A stretch of 64,000 bases of DNA from a virus. A program made the position numbers and the translations under genes. This document shows, one piece after another, positions 8,471-17,071 of the stretch. The DNA lies in the IMG/VR virus record IMGVR_UViG_3300025929_000015, positions 1-64,000 of that record; one strand, given 5' to 3'. The notes under the pieces are model-generated. The model saw nothing but the letters and a program-made list of their open reading frames with translations. It had not been told where the DNA came from and did not search any database. How positions within the stretch are numbered: position 1 is the first letter of the stretch; each line of letters opens with the position of its first letter.

Positions 8471-8794
8471 ATGCCGGTGAGAGTGCCGCTGCTGGACCAG
8501 GTGACGCGCTGGTCATGCCCGAACTGCGACGTGACCGACGTCACCCGGGGCGCCATGGACCCGGGCTCCTCCCGGTTCCACACCTGCGCCGGGCTGCACA
8601 TGCTCACCGCGCCGCTGGTCCGGGACGGCACCCGGTGCAAGGTCGAGGCCGAGGAGCGCGCCGACTACCTCGGCCGGGAGGTCCAGGACCACGGCGATGA
8701 CGGCAAGCCGTACATGGCGGTCCGCACCACCCGGGACGACGGGGACGACGTGGCCGTGAACGCGGGCCTGGCCCAGGCCCGGCTGGAAGGATGA
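8471..8794 (+). CDS. Small zinc-binding-type hypothetical protein
   Basis: 107 residues with WSCPNCDVTDV and FHTCAGLHML, giving a CxxC plus HxxC/H set of potential zinc ligands in the first 45 residues, followed by an acidic tail (DDGDDVAVNAG). It sits inside the structural block and is ATGA-coupled to the next micro-gene. Function unknown. Confidence 0.55.
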   Translation: MPVRVPLLDQVTRWSCPNCDVTDVTRGAMDPGSSRFHTCAGLHMLTAPLVRDGTRCKVEAEERADYLGREVQDHGDDGKPYMAVRTTRDDGDDVAVNAGLAQARLEG

Positions 8795-8907
8795 CGCCAG
8801 TGAGTGAACCGGACCAGGCCCCCGCGGTCGTCGCGCATGCGGGCCTTGCCACCGCCCAGTGCTCAGGAACTGCTGAGCCGGAACCTGACAACGAGGAAGA
8901 GGACTGA
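8791..8907 (+). CDS. Small acidic hypothetical protein
   Basis: A 38-residue ORF starting in an ATGA overlap with the gene before it and ending EPEPDNEEED three bases before the next gene. The coupling and position support translation. No family recognised. Confidence 0.45.
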   Translation: MTPVSEPDQAPAVVAHAGLATAQCSGTAEPEPDNEEED

Positions 8908-8910
8908 GCC

Positions 8911-9429
8911 ATGGCATGGAGCGCCAGCGCCATTTTCCAGCAGGCGATGCTGAACCCGATCGCCCGGGGAGTCGCCGCGACCAGCGGCTTCCCGACCACC
9001 TACGCGGGCCTGGTCGCCGACGCGAACGTCAAGGCCGCCCTGTTCAACAACACCGGGACCCCGTCCAAGTCGGTGTCGCTGGCGAACTCGTGCTACGCGG
9101 TGGACCAGTGGGTGGTCGGCAACGAGGTCATCGACACGCTGAACACCAACTGGGTCGCAGGCGGCCGGGCGCTGGGCAGCAAGTCGTTCGCCATCGACAC
9201 GACCTCCAGCTCGCTGTGTTTTACTGCGGCGAACACCGCGGGCGCCGCCAACGTCACCATTACCAACGCCTACGGCTGCCTGGTCTACGACGGCACCATC
9301 ACCGTGACCGCCAACCAGGGCATGTGCTACAACTACTTCGGGGGATCACAGAACGTGACCAACGGCACATTCACGGTGATTTGGGCTACAGTAGGTCTCA
9401 CGACTGCCGTTTTCAACATTACCGTCTGA
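8911..9429 (+). CDS. Putative virion structural protein, paralogue of 3468-3965
   Basis: 172 residues with the MAWSASAIFQQAM opening shared in form with the 3468 protein, then a Gly/Thr/Asn-rich beta-type body. The segment VKAALFNNTGTPSKSVS resembles the beta-strand register of small capsid-decoration or fibre proteins. The two copies flank the Ig/GH12 cluster, consistent with duplication. Exact role unknown. Confidence 0.55.
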   Translation: MAWSASAIFQQAMLNPIARGVAATSGFPTTYAGLVADANVKAALFNNTGTPSKSVSLANSCYAVDQWVVGNEVIDTLNTNWVAGGRALGSKSFAIDTTSSSLCFTAANTAGAANVTITNAYGCLVYDGTITVTANQGMCYNYFGGSQNVTNGTFTVIWATVGLTTAVFNITV

Positions 9430-9495
9430 CCTGCATAAACTTACTCTTTAGGGATGCGCTAACCTGTGGGTCCCGACCTCGGAAGGTAGGAAGAA

Positions 9496-10104
9496 ATGCC
9501 TGGCACCCTATGGTCGGCTCCGGTCCCGGCCCTGAGCAACAACAGCCTCGTCATCTCCCCGGCGACGGGGACGCTGACGGACATCTCCCCGGCGCAGGTG
9601 ATCATCAACCCGCCGCAGCTCAACGTCGGCACCCGGGTGCGGCTGTTCTCGTCCGGCTCCTACATCGCCACCACCACGGCGTCGTCGATCACGCTGGGGT
9701 TCTACATGACCTCAGCGGCCGTCGCGACGACCGCGAACCCGCTGGTGGCCAGTTCGGCGGTGCTCGGCGTCGGGCCGTCCACGGCGGTCGGCGCGGTCAC
9801 GGCAGAGTGGATGGCGCAGTATTTCGGCGTGATCACGAAGATCTCCTCCCCGGTGATCGGGACGTCCAACGCGACGATCGTGGGCCACGGCATGGTGTTC
9901 TGGCAGACGGCGGTCGGCGGTAACTTCACCGTCCTCGCGATCCCGCAGACAGTGGCGGCCGCCACTGTCATCCAGACCGGCACGACAGCGTTCGGCATGG
10001 TCACCAACATCGCCCAGCTGGTCTCCATCGGCGCGACCGTCGCGGTCAACACCGGGCTGACCTCGATCACGTGCGACGAGCTGACCTGCGAACTGCTCGG
10101 TTAG
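9496..10104 (+). CDS. Putative virion structural protein
   Basis: 202 residues, preceded by GGAAGGTAGGAAG. Almost entirely Ala/Thr/Val/Ser-rich beta-type sequence without charge clusters (VRLFSSGSYIATTTASS, TVLAIPQTVAAATVIQTG). The C-terminus (LTSITCDELTCELLG) resembles endings of capsid-decoration proteins, which I infer only by general similarity. The 66-base gap before it shows no clear promoter. Confidence 0.5.
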   Translation: MPGTLWSAPVPALSNNSLVISPATGTLTDISPAQVIINPPQLNVGTRVRLFSSGSYIATTTASSITLGFYMTSAAVATTANPLVASSAVLGVGPSTAVGAVTAEWMAQYFGVITKISSPVIGTSNATIVGHGMVFWQTAVGGNFTVLAIPQTVAAATVIQTGTTAFGMVTNIAQLVSIGATVAVNTGLTSITCDELTCELLG

Positions 10105-10118
10105 TCCTGCCCGCCTGA

Positions 10119-10188
10119 CCCGGGAGGGCGTAAGCCGCGACCTGGACCGCGACCCCCGGGAGGGCGGTAAGCCGTGACCTGGACCGCG
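10119..10188 (+). repeat. Imperfect tandem duplication spanning RBS and start of the next gene
   Basis: Two copies of a 33-34 base unit (CCCGGGAGGGCG..TAAGCC then ACCTGGACCGCG) lie at 10119-10151 and 10155-10188. Copy 2 carries the working GGGAGGG ribosome site and GTG start at 10174. In copy 1 the equivalent start reads GCG. The duplication therefore leaves one dead and one live translation-initiation region. Confidence 0.75.
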
Positions 10189-12642
10189 CCGGGAGCCTGG
10201 CTCTTCGCGAACAGCACGGGCCTGACCGTCTCCAACCAGGCGATCGGGAACCTGCTGCTGGTCGGGGTCACTAACACCAGCAATAACACGGTGTGGTGTA
10301 CCGGGCTGAGCGGCGGCGGCGCGACCTGGGTGCTGGTCGGCACCAAGTTCGCCGGGACCGCCATCGCGGATTACTTCACCTTGTTCGCCGGGACGGTGAC
10401 CGCGACCGGGGCCGGGACGGTCACCCCGTCCTGGTCGGGTACCACCCCGGCCGGTTACCACCTGGACGGGCACGAGTTCAGTTCCAGCGTCGGCGCGTGG
10501 TCCCTGGACGTGCAGGGGACCGTGGACGCGGTGACGGGGAGCTGGGCGAGCCTGACTCCGGGCAGCAACGGGGAGCTGTACTTCGGGTTCGAGGACAACC
10601 TCGGCTCGGCTGGCGCCGGGAGCACCTCCGGGTACGTCTACAGCGTCAATGCCTCCTCGGCCGGGCGGGCGTACAACCTGTCCTGCCCGTCGGGCGTGGC
10701 GACCTTCCCGACGTGGACCGACAGCACCGACACCCGCAGCGGCATCATGGTGCTGATGCGGGAGGTCACGCCCGCGCCCGCGGCGCTGGCCCCGCTGTAC
10801 AAGCCGCTGCCCCCCGGCTGGTTCCCCGGCGCCGACCAGGTGACCACCTCGCCTGGCGCGGTCCCGTTCGGCCAGGTTCCCGCGCCCGCGGATCCGAGCC
10901 AGGTCATCCTCCCGCCGAACTTCCCCGAAGCGACCGGGTTCCTGCCTCCGGCGCTGCCCCCCGGCTGGTTCCCCGGTGCCGACAAGGCCACCACGGAGCC
11001 GGGCGGCATCCCGTTCTACGCCCAGCCGCAACCCGCGGTCAGCCCGCCGCCGCAGCCGCCCGCCCCGGATAACAACGGGGAAGTCCAGTGGCTGCCGTGG
11101 CCGCCGAACTACTTCCCCGGCAGCCAGGCGGTCACCGTCGACCCGGGCGGCGTCCCGTTCTACTCCCAGCCGCAGCCGCTGCTGGCGCCGCCCCCGCCGC
11201 TGGCGCCGCCGTGCATCTCCGGCCTGGCCGGTAAGCCGGGGCCCGGCTGGTTCACCGACCAGTACGGGAACCCGAAGCTGTGGGTGTGCGCCCAGCCGTG
11301 GGGGCTGGTCACCAACGCCGGGCGGTACGCCGGGACCACCGGCGGCACCTGGCAGCAGGACATCGACCGTTTCATCGCGACCCGGGCTGCCCAGGGCTGC
11401 ACCGCGATCCTGGTCTACCCGATCCAGAACACCGACAACGGCGGCGTCTTCGACAACGGGAACACGTGGGATAACGTGCCGCCGTTCAACACCGGCCAGG
11501 ACCCGGCGTCGGGGCTGAACAACACGTACTGGACCCGGATCGACTACATGTTGACCAGCGCGCAGAACGCCGGCCTGGCGCAGGTGGTCAACATCGACCC
11601 GGTCTACAACACCGCCGTAGGCCGGTGCTTCAACGGCTGGACCCTCACCCAGTGGCAGCAGTGGGCCGCCGCGCTCGGCGCCCGGTACGGCGGGCGGCCG
11701 GGGCTGCACTGGTGCTTCGGCGAGGACGGCGTCCCGGGCGGTTTCGACAGCCAGTATGACGCCTTCCTGACCGGCCTGGCCAGCGCCGGCGACACCCACT
11801 ACCTGTCGGCCATGTGGGCCGGGGAGTACACCAGCCGGTACGAGACCGACAACAACGCGAACGCCGCCTGGGGCACCGCGCACAGCGCGTTCAACTTCGT
11901 CTACACCTACAACTGCGGCTACTTCTGCATCGAGTACGCCTACAACGAGATCAGCCACGGCGCCAGCGTCCTGCTGCCGGTGGTCTGGGGGAACGGCTGG
12001 TACTACGCCGGCAGCGGCCTGGTCTACAGCAGCGCAGCCGACCGCCCGTGGCGGCAGGAAATCTGGTGGTGCCTGGCCTCCGGGGCACGCGGGTTCTGCG
12101 CGGAAAGCCACGAGCGGCTGTGGTCCTCCAGCGCGCCGGGGTCGGCCGCCACCCAGTGGTCGTTCGTCAACGCCCTGCCGAACATCGTCAGCACGTACAG
12201 CTCCTGGACGCAGTGGTACAACCTGCTGCCCGACCTGTCCTCCGCGCTGGTCACCGCCGGGCGGGGCACCCGGGTGGGCGGGCTGGTCGCGGGCGGGTCC
12301 GGCACCCCGTACGAGCCCGCGTTCACCAACAGCTACGTGGCAGCCTCCAAGACCCCCGACGGCACCCTGGCCGTGTGCTACCTGCCGAACAGCACCACCA
12401 TCACAGTGAACACGGCGCTGCTGGCGGGCGGCTGGACCGCCTCGTGGATCGACCCGATCTCGGGCGCCGCGTCTTCGGCCGGGGCCGGGCCGACGTTCAA
12501 CTCCACCGCGAAGGGCACCAACAGCCAGGGCGACCCGGACTGGGCGCTGGTGTTCCAGGCGCCGCCGGTCCGCGGGGCGACCCGCGCCCGGCAGATGCCG
12601 TCCGCCGATTCCGCCACCTCCGGCATGGCGACATTCACCTAA
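10174..12642 (+). CDS. Large virion-type protein with apiosidase-like (DUF4038) glycosidase domain
   Basis: 822 residues. An N-terminal beta-domain (about 1-200) is followed by three proline-rich repeats (LPPGWFPGADQ, LPPGWFPGADK, WPPNYFPGSQ, each followed by PG..PF). The body from about 350 resembles DUF4038/apiosidase-like TIM barrels: DQYGNPKLWVCAQPWGLV, FIATRAAQGCTAILVYPIQN, then HWCFGEDGVPGG with a likely catalytic acid. A C-terminal domain has ASWIDPISGAASSA. There is no signal peptide. It likely removes side chains from plant-like or capsular glycans; substrate is inferred from the family only. Confidence 0.65.
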   Translation: MTWTAPGAWLFANSTGLTVSNQAIGNLLLVGVTNTSNNTVWCTGLSGGGATWVLVGTKFAGTAIADYFTLFAGTVTATGAGTVTPSWSGTTPAGYHLDGHEFSSSVGAWSLDVQGTVDAVTGSWASLTPGSNGELYFGFEDNLGSAGAGSTSGYVYSVNASSAGRAYNLSCPSGVATFPTWTDSTDTRSGIMVLMREVTPAPAALAPLYKPLPPGWFPGADQVTTSPGAVPFGQVPAPADPSQVILPPNFPEATGFLPPALPPGWFPGADKATTEPGGIPFYAQPQPAVSPPPQPPAPDNNGEVQWLPWPPNYFPGSQAVTVDPGGVPFYSQPQPLLAPPPPLAPPCISGLAGKPGPGWFTDQYGNPKLWVCAQPWGLVTNAGRYAGTTGGTWQQDIDRFIATRAAQGCTAILVYPIQNTDNGGVFDNGNTWDNVPPFNTGQDPASGLNNTYWTRIDYMLTSAQNAGLAQVVNIDPVYNTAVGRCFNGWTLTQWQQWAAALGARYGGRPGLHWCFGEDGVPGGFDSQYDAFLTGLASAGDTHYLSAMWAGEYTSRYETDNNANAAWGTAHSAFNFVYTYNCGYFCIEYAYNEISHGASVLLPVVWGNGWYYAGSGLVYSSAADRPWRQEIWWCLASGARGFCAESHERLWSSSAPGSAATQWSFVNALPNIVSTYSSWTQWYNLLPDLSSALVTAGRGTRVGGLVAGGSGTPYEPAFTNSYVAASKTPDGTLAVCYLPNSTTITVNTALLAGGWTASWIDPISGAASSAGAGPTFNSTAKGTNSQGDPDWALVFQAPPVRGATRARQMPSADSATSGMATFT

Positions 12643-12657
12643 CACGGAAGGCGCCTG

Positions 12658-13176
12658 ATGTCCGAATACCGAGCCGGTCCGCGCGCGACCAGCACCCCGT
12701 TCGCGCCGGTGGTCGTGGCGCTGGCGGCCGCGACGACCAAGACGGTGCTGCAGGTGAACATCCCGTCCGGCCAGGACATCCGGCTGCTCGGCTGGGGCGT
12801 GTCGTTCGACGGCGCTTCCGGCACTGCGATCCCGGTGATCTGCGAGCTGACCGAGGGCGACGTGGCCGCCTCGGTCGGCACGTCGCTGACCCCGGACCAG
12901 TGGGGGAACGCGATCGCGCCCGCCTCGGTGTGCATCGGCGGGGCGGCGCTGACCGGGTACAACTTCGGCACCGAGGGCACCATGACCGTGGTCCGTCAGC
13001 TGGACTGCCAGCACGTGCACCCGCAGTCGGGCTACGGCCTGTTCTGGGGGTCCGGGGCGGAGCACCAGCCCAAATGCGGGGCGGGCGGCGCGGCCCGGTT
13101 CCTGCGGATCCGGTGCACCGCCCCGGCCATCGTGAACGTTCTGCCCTGGATCATCTGGGCGGAGCCCAGCATCTGA
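12658..13176 (+). CDS. Putative virion structural protein
   Basis: 172 residues preceded by GGAAGG. Beta-rich (VVVALAAATTKTVLQVNI, RLLGWGVSFDGASGT) with four cysteines in the second half (VRQLDCQHVH, HQPKCGAG, LRIRCTAPA). It resembles hypothetical proteins of actinobacteriophage structural regions. Position between the apiosidase-like and the repeat protein suggests a fibre or decoration role. Confidence 0.5.
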   Translation: MSEYRAGPRATSTPFAPVVVALAAATTKTVLQVNIPSGQDIRLLGWGVSFDGASGTAIPVICELTEGDVAASVGTSLTPDQWGNAIAPASVCIGGAALTGYNFGTEGTMTVVRQLDCQHVHPQSGYGLFWGSGAEHQPKCGAGGAARFLRIRCTAPAIVNVLPWIIWAEPSI

Positions 13177-13205
13177 CGGCTACCGGGCGGGAGGCGTGGT
13201 GAGTC

Positions 13206-14597
13206 ATGCCGCTTCGCGGTAGCACGAACGTACGGATCGGCCGTCCGGCGCCGGATCAAGGTTCCGCGGCGGGCACCGCCCCCGCGGGGCTGGCCACCGG
13301 CACCGGCCTGGCCCAGCCCGCCGAAGCGCAGGGATCGTGGCTGGCCACCGGAACCGCGACCGCGCAGACCGCGGAAGCGCAAGGGTCGTGGCTGGCCACC
13401 GGCACCGGTACCGCACCGGCCGCGCAGGGGCAGGGCTCGTGGCTGGCCAGCGGCACCGCGACCGCGCAGACCGCGGAAGCGCAAGGGTCGTGGCTGGCCA
13501 CCGGCACCGGTACCGCCCAGCCCGCTACGGCCGGTGCCAGCGCCGGGCTGGCCAGTGCCACCGCGACCGCCCAGACCGCGCAGGGGCAGGGGTCCTGGCT
13601 GGCCACCGGCACCGGCGCCGCCCAGGCTCCGGTTGCCGGGCTCGGCGCCAGCGCCGGGCTGGCCAGCGGAACGGGCACGGCCCCGCAGGCCGGCGGGCAG
13701 AACGTCCAGGCCGCGACCGCGGCCGGGGCCGCACCGCAGCCGACGGTGCAGACGTCCGGGAACACCAACGCCCCGGCCGCCGTTGCCACCGGCACCGGTG
13801 CCGCACCGGCCGCGCAGGGGCAGGGCTCGTGGCTGGCCAGCGGAACGGGCACGGCACCGGCCGCGCAGGCGCAGGGCTCGTGGCTGGCGACCGGCACCGG
13901 CGCCGCCCAGCCCGCGCAGGGGCAGGGGTCGTGGCTGGCCAGGGGGACCGGTACCGCCCAGGCCCCGGTCGCGGCGCTCGGCGTCAGCGCCGGGCTCGCC
14001 ACCGGCACTGGCACTGCCCAGCCCGCCGGAGCGCAGGGGTCGTGGCTGGCCAGCGGCACCGGCGCTGCGCTGCAGCCGTCGATACAGACATCGGGGAACG
14101 CGAACGCCCCCGCCACCGTCGCCACCGGCATCGGCACCGCCCAGCCCGCGGTCGTGGCGCTCGGCGTCTCCGCCGGGCTGGCCAGCGGCACCGGCACCGC
14201 ACCGGCCGCGCGGGGACAGGGGTCCTGGCCGGCCACCGGCGCCGGAACGGTCACCCCGGCGGGCATGGCGCGGGCCCAGCTGGCGTCCGGCACCGGCACC
14301 GGGCAGGCCGTGGTGTTCTCCTGCACTGCACTGGCCGGCCTGGCCGCGGCCACTAGCACGGCCAGCCAGCCCAGCGGCCACCAGGCGCAGCTGGCCACCG
14401 CGATCGCCGCCGCGCTGCGCGCGACCGGGCTGGGCCAGGCCGCCGCGCTGGACTTCATGTCCGTCGCGACAACCGGAGTCCGCGGGTCCGCGCTGGTCTC
14501 GGTGACCTCCCTGAGTGACACCGCCGTCCCGGGGCGGCAGACGCAAAGCTCCGTGACGGTCGGCAAGCTTTCCGGCGCGGGCGTGACCGTGTCATGA
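13206..14597 (+). CDS. Highly repetitive Gly/Ala/Thr protein with GSWLATGTGTA repeats
   Basis: 463 residues built from roughly 20 tandem units of 16-18 residues, consensus AxGQGSWLATGTGTAxPA, with variant inserts (LGASAGLASGTG; TVQTSGNTNAPA twice). A non-repeat C-terminus of about 60 residues follows (AALDFMSVATTGVRGSALV). The periodic pattern suggests a beta-solenoid or extended fibre. The nucleotide repeats (GGGTCGTGGCTGGCC-type) are imperfect, so the array is old or under selection. The long opposite-strand frame here is a compositional shadow. Confidence 0.65.
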   Translation: MPLRGSTNVRIGRPAPDQGSAAGTAPAGLATGTGLAQPAEAQGSWLATGTATAQTAEAQGSWLATGTGTAPAAQGQGSWLASGTATAQTAEAQGSWLATGTGTAQPATAGASAGLASATATAQTAQGQGSWLATGTGAAQAPVAGLGASAGLASGTGTAPQAGGQNVQAATAAGAAPQPTVQTSGNTNAPAAVATGTGAAPAAQGQGSWLASGTGTAPAAQAQGSWLATGTGAAQPAQGQGSWLARGTGTAQAPVAALGVSAGLATGTGTAQPAGAQGSWLASGTGAALQPSIQTSGNANAPATVATGIGTAQPAVVALGVSAGLASGTGTAPAARGQGSWPATGAGTVTPAGMARAQLASGTGTGQAVVFSCTALAGLAAATSTASQPSGHQAQLATAIAAALRATGLGQAAALDFMSVATTGVRGSALVSVTSLSDTAVPGRQTQSSVTVGKLSGAGVTVS

Positions 14598-14628
14598 CAG
14601 GACCGCCGACGCTCCCGGGAGACTGCGC

Positions 14629-14970
14629 ATGGCCGTGACCCTGTACCACACCGGAACCGAGTACACCTCCAACTCGATCACCTTGCTGCGCGGCTCGGTC
14701 TCCGACATCACCTCGGTCGGCGTCTACCACAACGTCAACCCGGCCTACATCCCGCTGATCACCGATTTCGTCACGGTCACGCTCGCCGACGGGACCACCA
14801 TCCCGCCGGCCGCGCTGGCCATCCCCGGCGAGATCGACGTGGTGGCGCTGATCGGCCCCAAAGCCGGCGCGCAGCTGACCCTGGCGGCCGGGACCTACCA
14901 GCGGTGGGTGCTGATCCGGACCGCCGCGGAAGACATCATCCGGGCCGCCGACACCATCATCGTGCTATGA
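14629..14970 (+). CDS. Hypothetical structural-region protein
   Basis: 113 residues beginning MAVTLYHTGTEYTSNS. The middle (YIPLITDFVTVTLADGTTIP) and C-terminus (YQRWVLIRTAAEDIIRAAD) read like a small beta-sandwich found just upstream of head-tail connectors in actinobacteriophages. ATGA-coupled to the next gene and part of the connector operon. Confidence 0.55.
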   Translation: MAVTLYHTGTEYTSNSITLLRGSVSDITSVGVYHNVNPAYIPLITDFVTVTLADGTTIPPAALAIPGEIDVVALIGPKAGAQLTLAAGTYQRWVLIRTAAEDIIRAADTIIVL

Positions 14971-15200
14971 ACGCGCGCTGGGAAGACGGCTGGCTGAAGA
15001 TCCCCTACAGCGGCCCGGAGAACGCGGTCATCGAGATCGGGCTGGGCCGGGTGTACCGGGCCGCGTACCGCGACTGGGACGCCGCCGGCACCCGGGTGGT
15101 GCAGATCCAGATCCCCGCCGGGCAGGTCCCGGCCCAGGTCACCATCCGGGTGAACGGCCAGCCGTACGGCAGTTACCTGGTGATGAGGAGCGCGCCATGA
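14967..15200 (+). CDS. Small hypothetical protein of the connector operon
   Basis: 77 residues starting in an ATGA overlap and ending in an ATGA overlap with the connector gene. The sequence alternates beta-type segments (AVIEIGLGRVYRAAYRDW, QVTIRVNGQPYGSYLVM). No family recognised; location implies virion assembly. Confidence 0.5.
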   Translation: MNARWEDGWLKIPYSGPENAVIEIGLGRVYRAAYRDWDAAGTRVVQIQIPAGQVPAQVTIRVNGQPYGSYLVMRSAP

Positions 15201-16135
15201 CCGCGGTGGTGTTCTACGACGGAGCAGCCGAGCAGGCGATCCTGAACGTCACGTTCACCGCGAACTTCGTCGAGACCGACCCCACTGCGGTGTCGTGCGT
15301 GGTCACCGACCCGTCCGGGACCGCGGTGACGCACACCTACGGCGGGGCGTCCCCCGCGGACATCGTGCGCCTGTCGACGGGGAACTTCCAGCTGGCCGTG
15401 TCCTGCTCCCCGGCCGTGGCGGGGGTGGACGGGCTGTGGGCCTTCACCTGGGTCGCGTCCGGCGCGGTCAGCGACATCCAGCCGGGCACCTGGCGGGTGC
15501 ACGCCACCAGCCAGTACACCTGGTACGTCGGCCCGGAGGAGCTGAAGGACCGGCTCGGCATCACCGACACCGCCGACGACTCGATCGTGGTGGACGTGTG
15601 CAGCGCCACCTCCCGCTGGATCGACGAGTTCTGCGGGCGGCACTTCTACCGGATCGCCGAGACCCGTACCTACCAGCCGGAGAACATCTGGCTGCTGGAC
15701 ACCGACGACCTGGTGTCGGTGACCGCGCTGAACATCGACCTGGACGGCGACGGGGTCTACGAGACCGCGTGGACGCAGAACACCGACTACATGCTCAAGA
15801 TCGGGGAGCGCCGGTTCAACCCCGGCGAGTACGGCGAGCCCCGCCCCTACACCCAGGTGCAGGTGCTGCACGGCGGCAGCACCTGGTTCCCGTTCACCTG
15901 GCCGTTCACCCACCTGGACCGGGTGCAGATCACCGGGGTGTTCGGCTGGCCGCGGGTCCCCCCGGCGGTGCACCAGGCCGCGCTGCTGATCGCCGCGGAC
16001 TGGGTGAAGCTGAAGGACGCGCCGTGGGGGGTCGCGGGGATCTCCGACGTGGGCATCGTGAAGACCAACCCGAATCCGTGGATCGCCGATCAGCTTCGCC
16101 CGTACGTCAGGGGCCGGGGCAAGGTCGGGGTGTGA
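15197..16135 (+). CDS. Head-tail connector protein (adaptor, gp6-like)
   Basis: 312 residues. The N-terminal 105 residues are a beta-sandwich (LNVTFTANFVETDPTAVSC). From about 112 comes the connector core: YVGPEELKDRLGITDTADDS, then SRWIDEFCGRHFY and the C-terminal helix HQAALLIAADWVKLKDAPWG, the standard Phage_connect_1/HK97 gp6-like pattern. It joins the portal to the tail. The portal itself is outside the window. The extra N-terminal domain makes it longer than usual connectors (about 100-200 residues). Confidence 0.8.
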   Translation: MTAVVFYDGAAEQAILNVTFTANFVETDPTAVSCVVTDPSGTAVTHTYGGASPADIVRLSTGNFQLAVSCSPAVAGVDGLWAFTWVASGAVSDIQPGTWRVHATSQYTWYVGPEELKDRLGITDTADDSIVVDVCSATSRWIDEFCGRHFYRIAETRTYQPENIWLLDTDDLVSVTALNIDLDGDGVYETAWTQNTDYMLKIGERRFNPGEYGEPRPYTQVQVLHGGSTWFPFTWPFTHLDRVQITGVFGWPRVPPAVHQAALLIAADWVKLKDAPWGVAGISDVGIVKTNPNPWIADQLRPYVRGRGKVGV

Positions 16136-16136
16136 G

Positions 16137-16883
16137 ATGAGCCGGCAGGCCAAGCATGGCCGCACCCGGGCGCAGGCCGCCGCGGCGTCGGCGTTCGCGG
16201 CGGCCGGCCGGGCTTCGCAGGCCCGGAAGCGGGCGGCGGCGATCGCCAAGACCGGCAAGCCGCCCCCGGTGAGCAAGAGGCGGCACCAGGCGGCGCTGAA
16301 GTGGGCGGCGGCCGGACGCGCGGCGCAGGCCCGGAAGCGGGCCGGTCTCAAGCCGCTCCCGGTGCACGTGCGGGCGCTGGCCGGCGACCCGGCCGTCTCG
16401 ACCATGGGCGGTGCCGTATCATACATGAGCCCGGCCGCCGGCGAGGGTTCCGTGCCGTGTGATGCTTGGCCTGCCGTAGGTCCCATGAGCACGGCTACCT
16501 ACCTCATGATACTCGCTGAGGCGAACAGGGACAGCCCGTGCTGCGCGGCCACGGCCATCGCCACCCACCTGTACCTGTTCCGCGGGATCATGGCCACCGC
16601 GGACGACATCCTGGCACTGCACGCCGCGGGCGGCGGGGACGGCACGCACGGCGCGCTCCTCCCCGACCTGCTCGAGCTGGCCAGCGGTGGTTTCGCCGGC
16701 ACCCGGATCGCCAGCTTCTTCCCCGTGGAGGACGACACGCTGCCGGGGCTTGTCACGGGGCTGCGGCTACCCGGCGGCGCGCACGCGGTCCTGTCCCTGG
16801 GCGGGGCCGCGTGCGTGTCCTGGGGCCAGGTCACGCCGGTCACCGGGCGTGACGGAGAGGCGTGGTGGGCCGAATGGGAATGA
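16137..16883 (+). CDS. Hypothetical protein: Ala/Arg/Lys repeats joined to a globular domain
   Basis: 248 residues. The N-terminus has two copies of a basic helix (AAGRASQARKRAAAIAK and AAGRAAQARKRAGLK). The middle (about 80-120) is encoded by two tandem CCGT-N8-TGGG repeat elements, and the C-terminal 120 residues form a conserved-looking domain (NRDSPCCAATAIATHLYLF, GGAHAVLSLGGAACVSWGQV). The Cys and His are reminiscent of papain-like folds, but I cannot assign it. ATGA-coupled downstream. Confidence 0.55.
   Translation: MSRQAKHGRTRAQAAAASAFAAAGRASQARKRAAAIAKTGKPPPVSKRRHQAALKWAAAGRAAQARKRAGLKPLPVHVRALAGDPAVSTMGGAVSYMSPAAGEGSVPCDAWPAVGPMSTATYLMILAEANRDSPCCAATAIATHLYLFRGIMATADDILALHAAGGGDGTHGALLPDLLELASGGFAGTRIASFFPVEDDTLPGLVTGLRLPGGAHAVLSLGGAACVSWGQVTPVTGRDGEAWWAEWE
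16380..16442 (+). repeat. Paired CCGT-N8-TGGG hairpin element, copy 1a (inside a gene)
   Basis: Outer arms of about 13 bases with 2 mismatches enclose CCGT-CTCGACCA-TGGG and CCGT-ATCATACA-TGAG. It lies in frame within gene 16137-16883, where it encodes a linker. Confidence 0.75.
16450..16494 (+). repeat. Paired CCGT-N8-TGGG hairpin element, copy 1b (inside a gene)
   Basis: Outer stem CCGTGC/GCACGG encloses CCGT-GTGATGCT-TGGC and CCGT-AGGTCCCA-TGAG. Tandem with copy 1a, in the coding sequence of the same gene. Confidence 0.75.
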
Positions 16884-17071
16884 GGAAAACCGGCGGCAAC
16901 GCCGGCCGCGCCGGCAACAAGACCAGCGACGCGATGAGCGTCCGGCCCTGGACCGCGAACCTCACCGCCGACCGGCCCGGCTGCCACCAGTGCACCTGGG
17001 TCCGGGTCGGCGCCGTGTGGAAGCTGAAGTTCGTCCACCGCGCCTGCCGCCAGCACAAGAACCTGGGGTGA
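16880..17071 (+). CDS. Small zinc-finger-like protein
   Basis: 63 residues from ATG 16880 (ATGA overlap; an in-frame GTG 16862 also exists). It contains CHQCTWV and HRACRQH, giving a CxxC...HxxCxxH pattern typical of small phage zinc proteins. Basic and Gly/Asn-rich N-terminus. Coupled to the VIT-like gene by a GTGA overlap. Confidence 0.6.
   Translation: MRKTGGNAGRAGNKTSDAMSVRPWTANLTADRPGCHQCTWVRVGAVWKLKFVHRACRQHKNLG

Noticed and set aside
9712-13065. A 1117-residue minus-strand open frame
   Set aside because: It is antisense to several well-supported plus genes, is Arg/Gly/Ala/Pro-rich with no domains, and reflects high GC removing stops.
13256-14240. Possible CRISPR array from regular repeats
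   Set aside because: The periodic units are coding, of 48-54 bases with codon-phased variation, and there are no unique spacers between identical repeats and no cas genes.
13256-14566. A 436-residue minus-strand open frame across the repeat protein
   Set aside because: It is the antisense of a periodic coding repeat. The plus strand has a normal start context and a non-repeat C-terminus.
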